A stretch of DNA of 64,000 nucleotides from Streptomyces sp. TP-A0874 (GCF_001748085.1 NZ_BBZK01000003.1:682001-746000), one strand, 5' to 3'. Counted from the stretch's first letter, positions 35,089 through 45,253 are shown. The notes: generated from the sequence alone by a model not told the origin. Program-made: numbers and translations.

Positions 35089-36517
35089 GCCCACCGCCCT
35101 CCCGCGCACGGTGCTGGTCACCGGAGCGGGAGGCGCGGGCCGCTCCACGGTGGCGGCGGCGACCGCCCTGGCCGCTGCCCGCGGCGGGCGGCGCACGCTG
35201 CTCCTCACCACCGACGCCCTCGGCACCCAGGCCGCGCTCGCCGTCAGGCTGCCCGTCACCCCGGAAGGACAGTTGCCCGGCGCTCCGGAAGGAGAGCCGG
35301 CCGCCTCCACGGAAACCGAGCGGTCCACGGACGAGGCGACCGGTGGGGCCGAGGTGGGCCACCCGGCCTGGCCGGCCCCCGTCGAGGCCGCCCCCGGCCT
35401 GTGGGCGGCCCGGTTGGAGACGGCGGAAGGACACCGGGAGGAGTTCCTCGCCCTCCAGCGGCAGGGCTCGGCCGCCCTGCGACTGCTCGGCACGACACCG
35501 CTCGACCGGGAGGAGCTCACCGCCCTCCCCGGCGGCAGGGCGCTGGCGCTGCTGCGCGCCCTGCGGGCGCTGCACGACGGGGCGGCGGCAGCGTCACCCC
35601 AGCGCGGCGGGCCGCTGGCCTGGGACCTGGTCGTCATTGACATGCCGCCCCTTCCGGAGACGCTGGAACTCCTCGCACTCCCCGAACAACTGCGCCGCTA
35701 CCTACGCCGGCTGCTGCCGGCCCGGCGGCAGACCGGCGGTTCGCTCCGCCCGCTGCTCGCACAGCTCGCCGGCGTACCGATGCCCGACGGCTGGCTCCAC
35801 GCGGCTGCCGCCCGCTGGGAGGAGGAACTCTCCCTCGCCCAGGCGGTGGTCGAGGCCCGCACGACCACCTTGCGACTCGTCGTCGAGCCGGGACCCGCCG
35901 CTGTCGAAGCGCTGCATGACGCCGGCGGCGGCATTGCCCTGTACGGGCACCGCGTCGACTGCCTCACCGCCAACCGGATGCTGCCGGCCTCCTCTCCGGA
36001 CCCCTGGGCCGAGTCGCTCGCCGACCAGCAGCGGCGCGGACTCGACGGGCTCCGGCGGAGCGGACGAGCAGCCGGCCATCCCGTCCACCCGGTGCCCCAC
36101 CTGGGCCGTGACCCGCGCGGCCTCGCGGATCTCGTCGAACTCCTCGCCGCCGCCGGGCAGCCGGAACCGGCGGAGGAGCAGGGGCCGTTCACCCCCTCAC
36201 CGCGGCCCGGCGGGCGCGCTGACGACCCGTGGACGGTGGAGGACCTGCTGGACAGCGACGGCTTTCTCCTCTGGCACCTGCCGCTGCCCGACGTCGAACG
36301 CGGGGAGATACAACTCGTTCGACGGGGCGGGGAAGTGAGCCTCTCGGTGGGCCGGTTCCGGCGGATCCTGCCCCTGCCCCTGCCGCTCCGCAGCTGTACG
36401 GTCGCCGGCGCGCGGATGGCCGACGGGCGGCTGAGCGTGCGCTTCGCCCCCGACCGCGCCCGCCGGCCGGGCCATCCGCTCCCGGGCGGCATGCTGCCCC
36501 CGGAGGGCAGCGCATGA
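35072..36517 (+). CDS. ArsA/GET3-like P-loop protein with altered Walker A
   Basis: 481-aa protein. The N-terminus (VLVTGAGGAGRSTVAAATALAA) is in the place of the ArsA deviant Walker A GKGGVGKT, but both lysines are replaced (Ala and Arg). Later segments WDLVVIDMPPLPETLELLALPEQLRRYLRRLLP and the C-terminal RRGGEVSLSVGRFRRILPLPLPL match the actinobacterial family (Rv2184c-like). GTG at 35072 overlaps the SRPBCC gene by 17 bp. No arsenic genes are nearby. A nucleotide-binding scaffold or membrane-protein targeting factor is more likely than a pump ATPase. Confidence 0.8.
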   Translation: MTSLPEPTALPRTVLVTGAGGAGRSTVAAATALAAARGGRRTLLLTTDALGTQAALAVRLPVTPEGQLPGAPEGEPAASTETERSTDEATGGAEVGHPAWPAPVEAAPGLWAARLETAEGHREEFLALQRQGSAALRLLGTTPLDREELTALPGGRALALLRALRALHDGAAAASPQRGGPLAWDLVVIDMPPLPETLELLALPEQLRRYLRRLLPARRQTGGSLRPLLAQLAGVPMPDGWLHAAAARWEEELSLAQAVVEARTTTLRLVVEPGPAAVEALHDAGGGIALYGHRVDCLTANRMLPASSPDPWAESLADQQRRGLDGLRRSGRAAGHPVHPVPHLGRDPRGLADLVELLAAAGQPEPAEEQGPFTPSPRPGGRADDPWTVEDLLDSDGFLLWHLPLPDVERGEIQLVRRGGEVSLSVGRFRRILPLPLPLRSCTVAGARMADGRLSVRFAPDRARRPGHPLPGGMLPPEGSA

Positions 36518-36578
36518 GGGCCGGGCGGAGATTCGGTAACGTCGGGGCGACTTCCGACGCCCGCCGCAGGAGGCCGTC

Positions 36579-37037
36579 ATGAAAGACACCCCGAAGCGTC
36601 CGGCCGCCGACGCCGATCCGTGGGCCGAGGCCTGCGCCGAGGACCTCGCCGCCGAGCAGGCCCGACGCCGCGCCCGTTACGGCCGGCAGTCCGGCGGCGC
36701 CGCCGACGAACTGAAGAAGCTCGCCGACGCCATCGCCGACGGGCTCGACAAGCTCTCCTCTCTGGGGCTTCCGGTGGCCGGACCGGCGGCCCAGGCCACC
36801 GCGCGGCAACTGGTCGACCGGGCCCGGTCCGCCGTCGAGCCGGTCGTCCGGCGGAACCCCGAGGTCTTCGAGCACCTGACCAACGCCGGCTCCGAACTGC
36901 TCGCGGCATTCCGGGCGGCCGTGGCGGGGCAGGAGCAGCCGCCGGGCCCCGGTTCGGCGCGGAACGGGGCCGGCGACGAACAGGACCGCGGCGGGCCCGA
37001 GGGGACCTCCGGCGGCAGGCGCGTCGACCTCGACTGA
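36579..37037 (+). CDS. DUF5304 family protein
   Basis: 152-aa hydrophilic protein. An acidic/Arg-rich start (DPWAEACAEDLAAEQARRRARYG) is followed by a helical, moderately hydrophobic middle (ADAIADGLDKLSSLGLPVAGPAA) and a disordered Gly/Glu/Asp tail. AGGAGG precedes the ATG. It follows the ArsA-like gene by 61 bp, in the position of Rv2183c, so it may work with it. Function unknown. Confidence 0.75.
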   Translation: MKDTPKRPAADADPWAEACAEDLAAEQARRRARYGRQSGGAADELKKLADAIADGLDKLSSLGLPVAGPAAQATARQLVDRARSAVEPVVRRNPEVFEHLTNAGSELLAAFRAAVAGQEQPPGPGSARNGAGDEQDRGGPEGTSGGRRVDLD

Positions 37038-37104
37038 AGCCCCCTCCGGTAACGTTGGGCCGGGCGCAGCACCAGCGCGGATCGACTGAACAACTGAGGG
37101 GCAC

Positions 37105-38046
37105 ATGGGACTCACCATCGGTGTCGACATCGGCGGTACGAAGATCGCAGCCGGCGTGGTCGACGAGGAGGGCTCGATCCTCGAGACCTGCAAGGTGGCC
37201 ACTCCAACGACCCCCGAGGGCGTCGTCGACGCCATCGCGGACGCGGTGCGCGCCGTCAGCGGCGACCACCGGGTCGAGGCGGTCGGTATCGGAGCCGCCG
37301 GCTATGTCGACGACAAGCGCGCCACCGTGCTCTTCGCCCCCAACGTCAACTGGCGGAACGAGCCGCTGAAGGACAAGGTCGAACAGCGGGTGGGGACGCC
37401 GGTCGTCGTCGAGAACGACGCCAACGCCGCCGCCTGGGGCGAGTACCGCTTCGGAGCCGGCAAGGGCCACGAGGACGTCATCTGCATCACGCTCGGGACC
37501 GGCCTCGGCGGCGGCATCGTCATCGGCAACAAGCTGCGCCGGGGACGCTTCGGGGTGGCCGGCGAGTTCGGCCACATCCGGGTCGTGCCGGACGGCCTGC
37601 TGTGCGGCTGCGGCAGTCAGGGCTGCTGGGAGCAGTACGCCTCCGGGCGGGCGCTGGTCCGCTACGCCCGGCAACGGGCCGCTGCGACGCCGGAGAACGC
37701 CGAGATCCTGCTGAGCCTCGGGCAGGGCGACCCGCTCGGCATCGAGGGCCAGCACGTCAGCGAGGCCGCCCGGCAGGGAGATCCGGTCGCCATCGACTCC
37801 TTCCGCGAACTGGCCCGCTGGGCCGGCGCCGGACTCGCCGATCTCGCCTCCCTTTTCGACCCGTCGGCCTTCATCATCGGCGGCGGCGTGTCCGACGAGG
37901 GCGACCTGGTGCTCGAACCGATCCGCAAGTCCTTCCGGCGCTGGCTGGTCGGTGGTGAGTACCGGCCCCGCGCCCAGGTCCTCGCCGCCCGACTCGGCGG
38001 CAAGGCTGGCATGGTGGGCGCCGCCGACCTGGCCCGGCACGGCTGA
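37105..38046 (+). CDS. glkA: Glucokinase (ROK family)
   Basis: 313-aa ATP-dependent glucose kinase nearly identical in motifs to S. coelicolor GlkA, which is also central to carbon catabolite repression. N-terminal phosphate-binding VDIGGTKIAAGVVDE, substrate Asp in VENDANAAAWGEY, the ROK zinc motif CGCGSQGCWEQYASG and a GTGLGGGIVIG adenosine site. ATG at 37105 follows GAGGGGC. It is followed after 14 bp by the EEP hydrolase gene on the same strand. S. coelicolor GlkA regulation is reported to be post-translational; no operator stands out here. Confidence 0.96.
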   Translation: MGLTIGVDIGGTKIAAGVVDEEGSILETCKVATPTTPEGVVDAIADAVRAVSGDHRVEAVGIGAAGYVDDKRATVLFAPNVNWRNEPLKDKVEQRVGTPVVVENDANAAAWGEYRFGAGKGHEDVICITLGTGLGGGIVIGNKLRRGRFGVAGEFGHIRVVPDGLLCGCGSQGCWEQYASGRALVRYARQRAAATPENAEILLSLGQGDPLGIEGQHVSEAARQGDPVAIDSFRELARWAGAGLADLASLFDPSAFIIGGGVSDEGDLVLEPIRKSFRRWLVGGEYRPRAQVLAARLGGKAGMVGAADLARHG

Positions 38047-38060
38047 GGACGGTTTCCGAA

Positions 38061-38816
38061 GTGGGCCTGCTCACGGACCTCCCCGCATCCCGCACCGAAC
38101 CGGACGGCTCGGTGGTGGTCCGGGTGCTCGGCTACAACATCAGATCGCTGCGCGACGACCGGGCCGCCCTGGTCCGGGTGATCCGGGCCTGCGCCCCCGA
38201 TCTGCTGCTCCTCCAGGAGGCACCGAGGTTCTTCCGCTGGCGCAAGGCCGCCGCCTGGCTCGCCCGGGAGACCGACCTGGTGTACGTCACCGGTGGGGCC
38301 CCGGCCGCCGGCCCGATGATCCTCTCCTCGCTCCGGGCCCTGGTGGAGCGGTCGGAGGACGTCCTGCTGCCGCTCACCCCTGGGCTGCACCGGCGTGGCC
38401 TCGCCATGGCCGTGCTGCGGATCGGGGGAGCCCGACTCGGGGTGCTCAGCTGCCACCTCAGCCTCGCCTCGGACGAGCGGTACCGGCAGTCGGGGGCGCT
38501 TCTCGACCAGGCCCAAGCCCTCGGAGCGCCGCACACGGTGGTGGCCGGAGACCTGAACGAGCCTCCCGGCGGGCGCAGTTTCCGCCGACTGTCGGGCCGG
38601 TTGCGGGACGCCCACGCCGTGCGGCCCTGGGGCCTGGAGCACACCTCGCCCGCTGACCGGCCGCACCAGCGCATCGACGCGGTTCTCACCACCGACGGCG
38701 TGGAGGTGCTCGGCTGCGGGGTACCGGTCGGACTGCCGGCGGTCAGCGACGCGGACCTGCGGGCGGCCAGCGACCACCTTCCCGTCCTGGCGGCCCTGAG
38801 GATCCCCGCGGCCTGA
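38061..38816 (+). CDS. Endonuclease/exonuclease/phosphatase-family hydrolase
   Basis: 251-aa EEP-fold metal-dependent phosphoesterase. Catalytic residues appear in order: Asn in LGYNIRSLRDD, Glu in LLLQEAP, His in LSCHLSLASD, GDLN in VVAGDLNEPPGG and the terminal ASDHLPV. No signal peptide or membrane segment, so it is cytoplasmic. GTG at 38061, 14 bp after glkA. The substrate (DNA, phosphoinositide or nucleotide-like) cannot be told from sequence. Confidence 0.88.
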   Translation: MGLLTDLPASRTEPDGSVVVRVLGYNIRSLRDDRAALVRVIRACAPDLLLLQEAPRFFRWRKAAAWLARETDLVYVTGGAPAAGPMILSSLRALVERSEDVLLPLTPGLHRRGLAMAVLRIGGARLGVLSCHLSLASDERYRQSGALLDQAQALGAPHTVVAGDLNEPPGGRSFRRLSGRLRDAHAVRPWGLEHTSPADRPHQRIDAVLTTDGVEVLGCGVPVGLPAVSDADLRAASDHLPVLAALRIPAA

Positions 38817-38880
38817 GGCACCCCTGACCCCGACGGCGAGCGCCTTCGGCGCGGTGACCGCTGCCGTGGTGGATCCTGGC

Positions 38881-38908
38881 TGATCAGGGTTGTGAGTGAT
38901 CAGGGTTC
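38881..38908. repeat. Short direct repeat TGATCAGGGTT
   Basis: Two exact 11-bp copies at 38881-38891 and 38898-38908 between convergent stops. Meaning unknown; it may be a local duplication. Confidence 0.5.
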
Positions 38909-38966
38909 CGAGCGGTCAGGAGCCCGAGGGACACAGCTCCGAGGGGGCCGGACGCTCGGCCGGAGC

Positions 38967-39584
38967 TCAGACCACCGCGCCCCGGCCCGGGTCGTCCTCG
39001 TCGTCCTCATCCCCGTCCCTCATCCGGGCCACCAGGGTGGCGAAGCCACCGAGGAAGCCGCCCACCCCGAGGAAGGTGACCCAACTGCGCATCTCCCACT
39101 GCATCAACACCATCAGGAGGAGCAGCAGCGGCCCGCCCAGCACCGCGACCCAGGCCATCCGGGAGGTGGGGTCACCCTTCGGCAGTGGCGGCGGCTCCGG
39201 GGGCACGAAGCGGTCTTCGGCCTCCGCCTCCTTCGGTGTCAGCTCACGCGGGGTCCAGTCCCGTGGTCCGAGCCCCGCGGAGAAGATGACCACGCTGGAA
39301 CCGAGCGGTCGGTCCGACGGGGGTGGAACATCCGGGCGCGGCTGCCGCTCATCGTCGGCGACGGCGGCCTCGGGGGCTCCCTCCGAAGGGTCCGTTCCGT
39401 GGTCGGCCCCGGCGTCCGGGACCGGCCCGCCGGCTGGCAGGTCGACTCCCCTGCCGTCCTCACCGGGGCTCTCGGGCACCTTGTCGTAGCCGGCCACGAT
39501 CGCCGCCCAGGCGGCTTCCTCGTCGAACGGCTCCCGGTTCTCGCCGTCCCCGCTGCCGGCGCCGATGTCGTTCCGCTCAGCCAC
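38967..39584 (-). CDS. Membrane protein with long acidic disordered N-terminus
   Basis: 205 aa. The first ~145 residues are Asp/Glu/Pro-rich and probably unstructured. Two adjacent hydrophobic helices (MAWVAVLGGPLLLLLMVLMQW and WVTFLGVGGFLGGFATLV) precede an acidic DGDEDDEDD tail. GTG at 39582-39584 overlaps the esterase stop by 8 bp, so it is coupled to it. A conserved Streptomyces hypothetical; function unknown. Confidence 0.75.
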   Translation of the reverse strand: MAERNDIGAGSGDGENREPFDEEAAWAAIVAGYDKVPESPGEDGRGVDLPAGGPVPDAGADHGTDPSEGAPEAAVADDERQPRPDVPPPSDRPLGSSVVIFSAGLGPRDWTPRELTPKEAEAEDRFVPPEPPPLPKGDPTSRMAWVAVLGGPLLLLLMVLMQWEMRSWVTFLGVGGFLGGFATLVARMRDGDEDDEDDPGRGAVV

Positions 39585-40356
39585 CGCTCGCCGTCCTCTT
39601 CCCGCTGCCACTGGGGGTGAGGCGGCCGACGAATTCGTAGGAGCCCCGGAAGATCCGCTCCGCGTCGTGGTCGAGGGTGGCGACGTGGAAGCTGTGCTCC
39701 AGCAGTTCCTCGGTGATGTCCCGCGAGGAGACCCGGCTCAGGACCCGGGCCGAGTCCGCGGGTGGCACCACGTGGTCCTGCAGACTGTGCGCCAGCAGCA
39801 GTGGTTGGGTGACCTGCGGAAGCTCGCCGTCGACCAGTTGGAAGAAGCGCCGCAGCGAGTGGGCGGCCCGCAGTGGGACCCGGTCGTACCCGGTCTCCTC
39901 GACACCCGGTTTCGCGATGTCGCTCACCAGCCCCTTGGTGGTGCGGACCAGGTGGTGCGCGGCCGGCAGGGCGTACGCCGTGAGCCCGTGCACTTTGATG
40001 GCCGGGTTGACCAGGACCAGGCCGCTCACCGTGTGCCCGTGGTGTGCGGCCAACCGGAGGGCGAGCGCTCCGCCCATCGAGAGGCCGAAGACGAAGACCC
40101 GCTCGCACTGCTCGGCAAGGAGCCGGAGCTCCCGGTCGACCTGGGCGTACCAGTCCTGCCAACCGGTGTACTGGAGGTCCTGCCACCGGGTGCCGTGTCC
40201 GGGGAGCAGCGGTAGCGACACCGTCATGCCCCGCTCGGCCAGGAATTCGGCCCAGGGGCGGAGCGACTGCGGGGTCCCCGTGAAACCGTGGCAGAGAAGG
40301 ACGCCGACCTCTCCGCCCTGGTGGCGGAACGGCTCGGCCCCGGGGAGGAGCTGCAC
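39577..40356 (-). CDS. Alpha/beta hydrolase (carboxylesterase/monoglyceride lipase type)
   Basis: 259-aa cytosolic esterase. Oxyanion segment GVLLCHGFTGTPQSL, nucleophile in FVFGLSMGGALAL (GLSMGG), acid in AHSLQDHVVP and base in LEHSFHVATLDHD, the Est30-like set. The GTG at 40354-40356 has AGGAG 8 nt upstream. It heads a two-gene unit with the small membrane protein and is divergent from the acyltransferase gene, which suggests lipid turnover. Confidence 0.9.
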   Translation of the reverse strand: MQLLPGAEPFRHQGGEVGVLLCHGFTGTPQSLRPWAEFLAERGMTVSLPLLPGHGTRWQDLQYTGWQDWYAQVDRELRLLAEQCERVFVFGLSMGGALALRLAAHHGHTVSGLVLVNPAIKVHGLTAYALPAAHHLVRTTKGLVSDIAKPGVEETGYDRVPLRAAHSLRRFFQLVDGELPQVTQPLLLAHSLQDHVVPPADSARVLSRVSSRDITEELLEHSFHVATLDHDAERIFRGSYEFVGRLTPSGSGKRTASGG

Positions 40357-40518
40357 CGGCGGACTCCTGTTCGTCGTGTGTCTGGGGGCGCGTCTTCACC
40401 GTACGCGAGCGGGCCGACACCCGGTAGGCCGGAAGGCCGTGCCGGTGACCACCTCCCGAGGGGGAACGGACGATCGCCGGGGCGTTAAGGTCTGTTCCCA
40501 CACACAGGAGGTCCTCGG

Positions 40519-41319
40519 TTGATTTACGGTGCGATGAAGCTGTCCATCGGAGGGACGCTGAAGCTCGCCTTCCGTCCTTGGGTGGAAGGACTGGAACACG
40601 TGCCGGCCGAGGGGCCAGCGATCCTGGCGAGCAACCACCTGTCCTTCTCGGACTCCTTCTTCCTACCCGCGGTGCTCCACCGGAAGGTCACCTTCATCGC
40701 CAAGTCGGAGTACTTCACCTCACCGGGGCTGAAGGGCAAGCTGACCGCCGCCTTCTTCAAGGGCGTCGGCCAACTGCCGGTGGACCGATCCGGGAAGCGC
40801 GGGGCGGGAGAGGCGGCCATCCAGGGCGGCATCGAGGTGCTCCGGCGCGGTGAGCTGTTCGGGATCTACCCTGAGGGGACGCGCTCGCCGGACGGCAGGC
40901 TGTACCGGGGGAAGCCTGGAGGCCTCGCGAGGGTCACGCTCGCCACCGGCGCCCCGGTGCTCCCGGTCGCGATGATCGACACCGAGAAGGTGCAGCCGCC
41001 GGGCACGGTGGTGCCGAAGATGATCCGCCCGGGTATCCGGATCGGCAAGCCGCTCGACTTCAGCCGCTACCAGGGCATGGAGGGCGACCGCTACGTCCTC
41101 CGGTCGCTGACCGACGAGGTCATGTACGAGATCATGAAGCTGTCCGGGCAGGAGTACGTCGACATCTATGCCACCGAGGCCAAGCGCCGGCTGGCCGAGG
41201 CCGCCAAGGAGCGGGCCGCGGCGGCGAAGTCGAACCGCCCAGGACCGGACGGCGACGGCCCGCGCGACCCCGCCGGGGGGCGTACCGGCTCCGAGGAGGC
41301 GGAAGGCACGGCCGGATAG
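40519..41319 (+). CDS. 1-acyl-sn-glycerol-3-phosphate acyltransferase (PlsC family)
   Basis: 266 aa. Acyltransferase motif I SNHLSFSDS (NHxxxxD, here NHLSFSD), motif III GIYPEGTRSPDG, and the VGQLPVDRSGKR block between them. Forms phosphatidic acid from lysophosphatidic acid at the membrane. The TTG at 40519 is preceded by AGGAGG at a normal distance. The last ~40 residues are charged, Pro/Gly-rich and probably disordered. Equals Rv2182c in the conserved block. The divergent esterase may supply or remove acyl chains. Confidence 0.9.
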   Translation: MIYGAMKLSIGGTLKLAFRPWVEGLEHVPAEGPAILASNHLSFSDSFFLPAVLHRKVTFIAKSEYFTSPGLKGKLTAAFFKGVGQLPVDRSGKRGAGEAAIQGGIEVLRRGELFGIYPEGTRSPDGRLYRGKPGGLARVTLATGAPVLPVAMIDTEKVQPPGTVVPKMIRPGIRIGKPLDFSRYQGMEGDRYVLRSLTDEVMYEIMKLSGQEYVDIYATEAKRRLAEAAKERAAAAKSNRPGPDGDGPRDPAGGRTGSEEAEGTAG

Positions 41320-41500
41320 CTGCCCGTCCCGCCCGCTCGTCAGCCGCTCACCACCGCACCGGCCGGTGAGCCGGACCCCTGCGTCGTCGATCTTCATTCG
41401 TTCGAGTTGTGCGGACCTGAGGCCGCGTCGTTCGTCCGGGTGATCCATCTTCCGCCCTGTACTGCACAATCGGCGAATTGCCCCCTTTTCCTCCATCCCC

Positions 41501-41516
41501 TGTGACGTGGATCACC
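41501..41516 (+). promoter_or_regulatory. CRP-like palindrome at the pfkA promoter
   Basis: TGTGA-CGTGGA-TCACC differs at one position from the TGTGA-N6-TCACA consensus. A TAGCGT hexamer (41519-41524), a possible -10, begins 2 bp later, so bound Crp would sit over the core promoter. pfkA begins at 41604. Confidence 0.45.
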
Positions 41517-41603
41517 GTTAGCGTGAGGCCGGCCGGGCCGCAGGAGGGTCTGGTCAGTACGGGAGGACGCGCGAGAAGAGACGCAGAAGGGGAAGGGAAC
41601 ACC

Positions 41604-42632
41604 ATGCGGGTGGGAGTTCTGACCGGGGGCGGCGACTGTCCCGGGCTCAACGCCGTCATCCGGGGGGCGGTCCGCAAGGGCACCCAGGAGTACGGCTACG
41701 ACTTCGTCGGATTCCGCGACGGCTGGCGAGGGCTGCTGGAAGGGGACACCGTACGGCTGGACGTCCCCGCGGTGCGTGGCATCCTGCCTCGCGGCGGCAC
41801 CGTCCTGGGATCCTCCCGGACCAATCCGTTCAAGGTCGAGCACGGTGTCCGGCGGATCAGGGAGACGCTGACCAAGACCGAGGTGGACGCCCTGGTCGCG
41901 ATCGGCGGCGAGGACACCCTCGGGGTCGCCGCCCGGCTGTCCGGCGAGTACGGCATCGCCTGTGTCGGCGTCCCCAAGACCATCGACAACGACCTCTCGG
42001 CCACCGACTACACCTTCGGTTTCGACACCGCGGTCAACATCGCCACCGAGGCCATCGACCGCCTCCACACGACGGCGGAGTCGCACATGCGTGTCCTGGT
42101 GGTCGAGGTGATGGGTCGCCACGCCGGCTGGATCGCCCTCCACTCCGGGCTCGCCGGTGGCGCCAACGCCATCCTCATCCCGGAACAGCGATTCGACCTC
42201 GACCAGGTGTGCTCCTGGGTCGAGTCGCGGTTCCGGATCCGGTACGCCCCGATAGTGGTGGTGGCGGAGGGCGCCATGCCCAAGGGCGGGGACATGGTGC
42301 TCAAGGACGCCTCCCAGGACGACTTCGGCCACGTCCGGCTGTCCGGGGTGGGCGAGTGGCTCGCCAAGCAGATCGAGGAGCGCACCGGCAAGGAGGCCCG
42401 CACCACGGTCCTCGGCCATGTGCAGCGCGGCGGCACCCCGAGCGCCTTCGACCGCTGGCTCGCCACCCGCTTCGGGCTGCACGCGATCGACGCGGTGCGG
42501 GAGGGGGACTTCGGCAAGATGGTGGCCCTGCGCGGCACGGAGATCGTCCGAGTGCCGATCGTGGAGGCCACGGCCAAGCTCAAGACCGTCGATCCGGCGC
42601 TCTACGAGGAAGCGGGGGTCTTCTTCGGCTGA
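41604..42632 (+). CDS. pfkA: 6-phosphofructokinase
   Basis: 342-aa group III phosphofructokinase: MRVGVLTGGGDCPGLNAVIRG, GGEDTLGVAARL, VPKTIDNDL and VEVMGRHAGWIAL. The residues after GG (Glu-Asp) and the Lys in PKTIDND are of the type also found in pyrophosphate-using actinomycete enzymes, so the phosphoryl donor (ATP or PPi) is not certain; close Streptomyces homologues have been described as ATP-dependent. ATG at 41604 follows GGAAGGG; a longer in-frame extension is not conserved. It is single and has a CRP-like box at the promoter. Confidence 0.93.
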   Translation: MRVGVLTGGGDCPGLNAVIRGAVRKGTQEYGYDFVGFRDGWRGLLEGDTVRLDVPAVRGILPRGGTVLGSSRTNPFKVEHGVRRIRETLTKTEVDALVAIGGEDTLGVAARLSGEYGIACVGVPKTIDNDLSATDYTFGFDTAVNIATEAIDRLHTTAESHMRVLVVEVMGRHAGWIALHSGLAGGANAILIPEQRFDLDQVCSWVESRFRIRYAPIVVVAEGAMPKGGDMVLKDASQDDFGHVRLSGVGEWLAKQIEERTGKEARTTVLGHVQRGGTPSAFDRWLATRFGLHAIDAVREGDFGKMVALRGTEIVRVPIVEATAKLKTVDPALYEEAGVFFG

Positions 42633-42639
42633 CCGGTGA

Positions 42640-44181
<1,542 letters not shown>

Positions 44182-44199
44182 GCCGGAGCACCGCTCAAT

Positions 44200-44228
44200 G
44201 GGGCGCGGATCACATCGATCCGCGCCCC
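44200..44228 (+). terminator. Terminator after DAHP synthase
   Basis: 12-bp perfect arms (44200-44211 and 44217-44228) with a 5-nt loop. Confidence 0.8.
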
Positions 44229-44257
44229 TCGGCATTGTCCAGGTATGGCGAGATGAG

Positions 44258-44291
44258 TAAGGTTAGGTTTACTTTCCTAAGGCTTGCCTTA
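44258..44291 (+). promoter_or_regulatory. Iron box (DmdR/IdeR type) upstream of bfd
   Basis: TTAGGTTTACTTTCCTAA (44263-44280) closely fits the iron-repressor consensus TTAGGTTAGGCTNACCTAA. It is nested in an outer TAAGG (44258-44262) / CCTTA (44287-44291) dyad, which suggests two bound dimers. It would repress bfd under iron-replete conditions. Confidence 0.8.
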
Positions 44292-44318
44292 TTCATCTGT
44301 GGTTATGGAGGTGATCGC

Positions 44319-44597
44319 GTGTACGTCTGCTCCTGCTTCGGCATCACCGAGGAACAGGTGCGCCAGCACGCGGACTCCGGCGCATGCTCCCCCCGCCGGA
44401 TCGCCTCCCTGTGTAGGGCCGGTACGGACTGCGGGGGCTGCGTCCGACGCATCCAGGCGCTGCTGGGCCGTGGCGCCTACGGCCCGGCCCGAGGGCTGGG
44501 GGAGCGGAGCGCCCCGGTCGCACTGGACGCCGGGACGGTGACTCCAGCGGAGTCCGTCGACGGGGCACCGGTACCTGCCGCCCCGTCGGTCTTCTGA
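44319..44597 (+). CDS. bfd: Bacterioferritin-associated ferredoxin
   Basis: 92-aa protein whose first ~50 residues are the 2Fe-2S BFD domain: VCSCFGITEEQ (C-x-C) and CRAGTDCGGCVRRI (C-x2-C). It delivers electrons to bacterioferritin for iron release. The C-terminal ~35 residues (Ala/Pro/Ser-rich) are a non-conserved tail. GTG at 44319 is preceded by GGAGGTGATC, an unusually complete anti-16S match. The iron box lies just upstream. Convergent with bfr 25 bp away. Confidence 0.9.
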   Translation: MYVCSCFGITEEQVRQHADSGACSPRRIASLCRAGTDCGGCVRRIQALLGRGAYGPARGLGERSAPVALDAGTVTPAESVDGAPVPAAPSVF

Positions 44598-44622
44598 ACC
44601 GCCGTTCTTCTCCGGGCTCCGG

Positions 44623-45102
44623 TCAGCTGTCCGGCTGCTTCACCAGCTGGGTGATGTAGAGCTCCTCGCCGAGCTTCTGGATCAGGTCCAGCTGGGTCTC
44701 CAGGTAGTCGATGTGGTGCTCCTCGTCGGCGAGAATGCTCTCGAAGATCTTGGCCGAGGTGATGTCGCTCTTGGCGCGCATCACCTCCACCCCGCGGCGC
44801 AGCCGGTCCACGGCCTCCAGCTCGATCTGCAGGTCTGCCCGGAACATCTCGGTGAGCGTCTGCCCCACCCGGACGTGGAAGAGGCGCTGGTAGTTCGGCA
44901 GGCCCTCCAGAAACAGGATGCGGTCGGTGAGCACCTCCGCGTGCCGCATCTCGTCGAACGACTCGGCCCGGGTGTACTTGGCGAGCTTCGGCCAGCCGAA
45001 GTTGTCCTGCATCTTGGAGTGCAGGAAGTACTGGTTGATCGCGGTGAGCTCGGCGGTCAGCTGTTCGTTGAGGAACTCGATGACCTCGGTATCGCCCTGC
45101 AT
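44623..45102 (-). CDS. bfr: Bacterioferritin
   Basis: 159-aa heme-containing ferritin, 24-mer iron store. Ferroxidase ligands in QLTAELTAINQY, FDEMRHAEVL and LADEEHHIDYLE; Met of DEMRHAE is the heme-binding residue that separates Bfr from other ferritins. ATG at 45100-45102 (MQGDTEVIEFLNEQL) has AAGGAG about 10 nt upstream; the longer frame is discarded. No iron box is seen on its own promoter side, in contrast to bfd. Confidence 0.95.
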   Translation of the reverse strand: MQGDTEVIEFLNEQLTAELTAINQYFLHSKMQDNFGWPKLAKYTRAESFDEMRHAEVLTDRILFLEGLPNYQRLFHVRVGQTLTEMFRADLQIELEAVDRLRRGVEVMRAKSDITSAKIFESILADEEHHIDYLETQLDLIQKLGEELYITQLVKQPDS

Positions 45103-45253
45103 CGCAAATGACTCCTTCCGGGCGGAACGGCAGGTTCGCCGCATCCTCGCACCGCTCGGAGGCCTGATCCAGTAAGTACGGATCTAGTGCGAGTTGCGCC
45201 GGTTGCCGTAGCCCTCCTCCCGAGGCTCGACCCCGGTCTGTCACCATGGAGCC

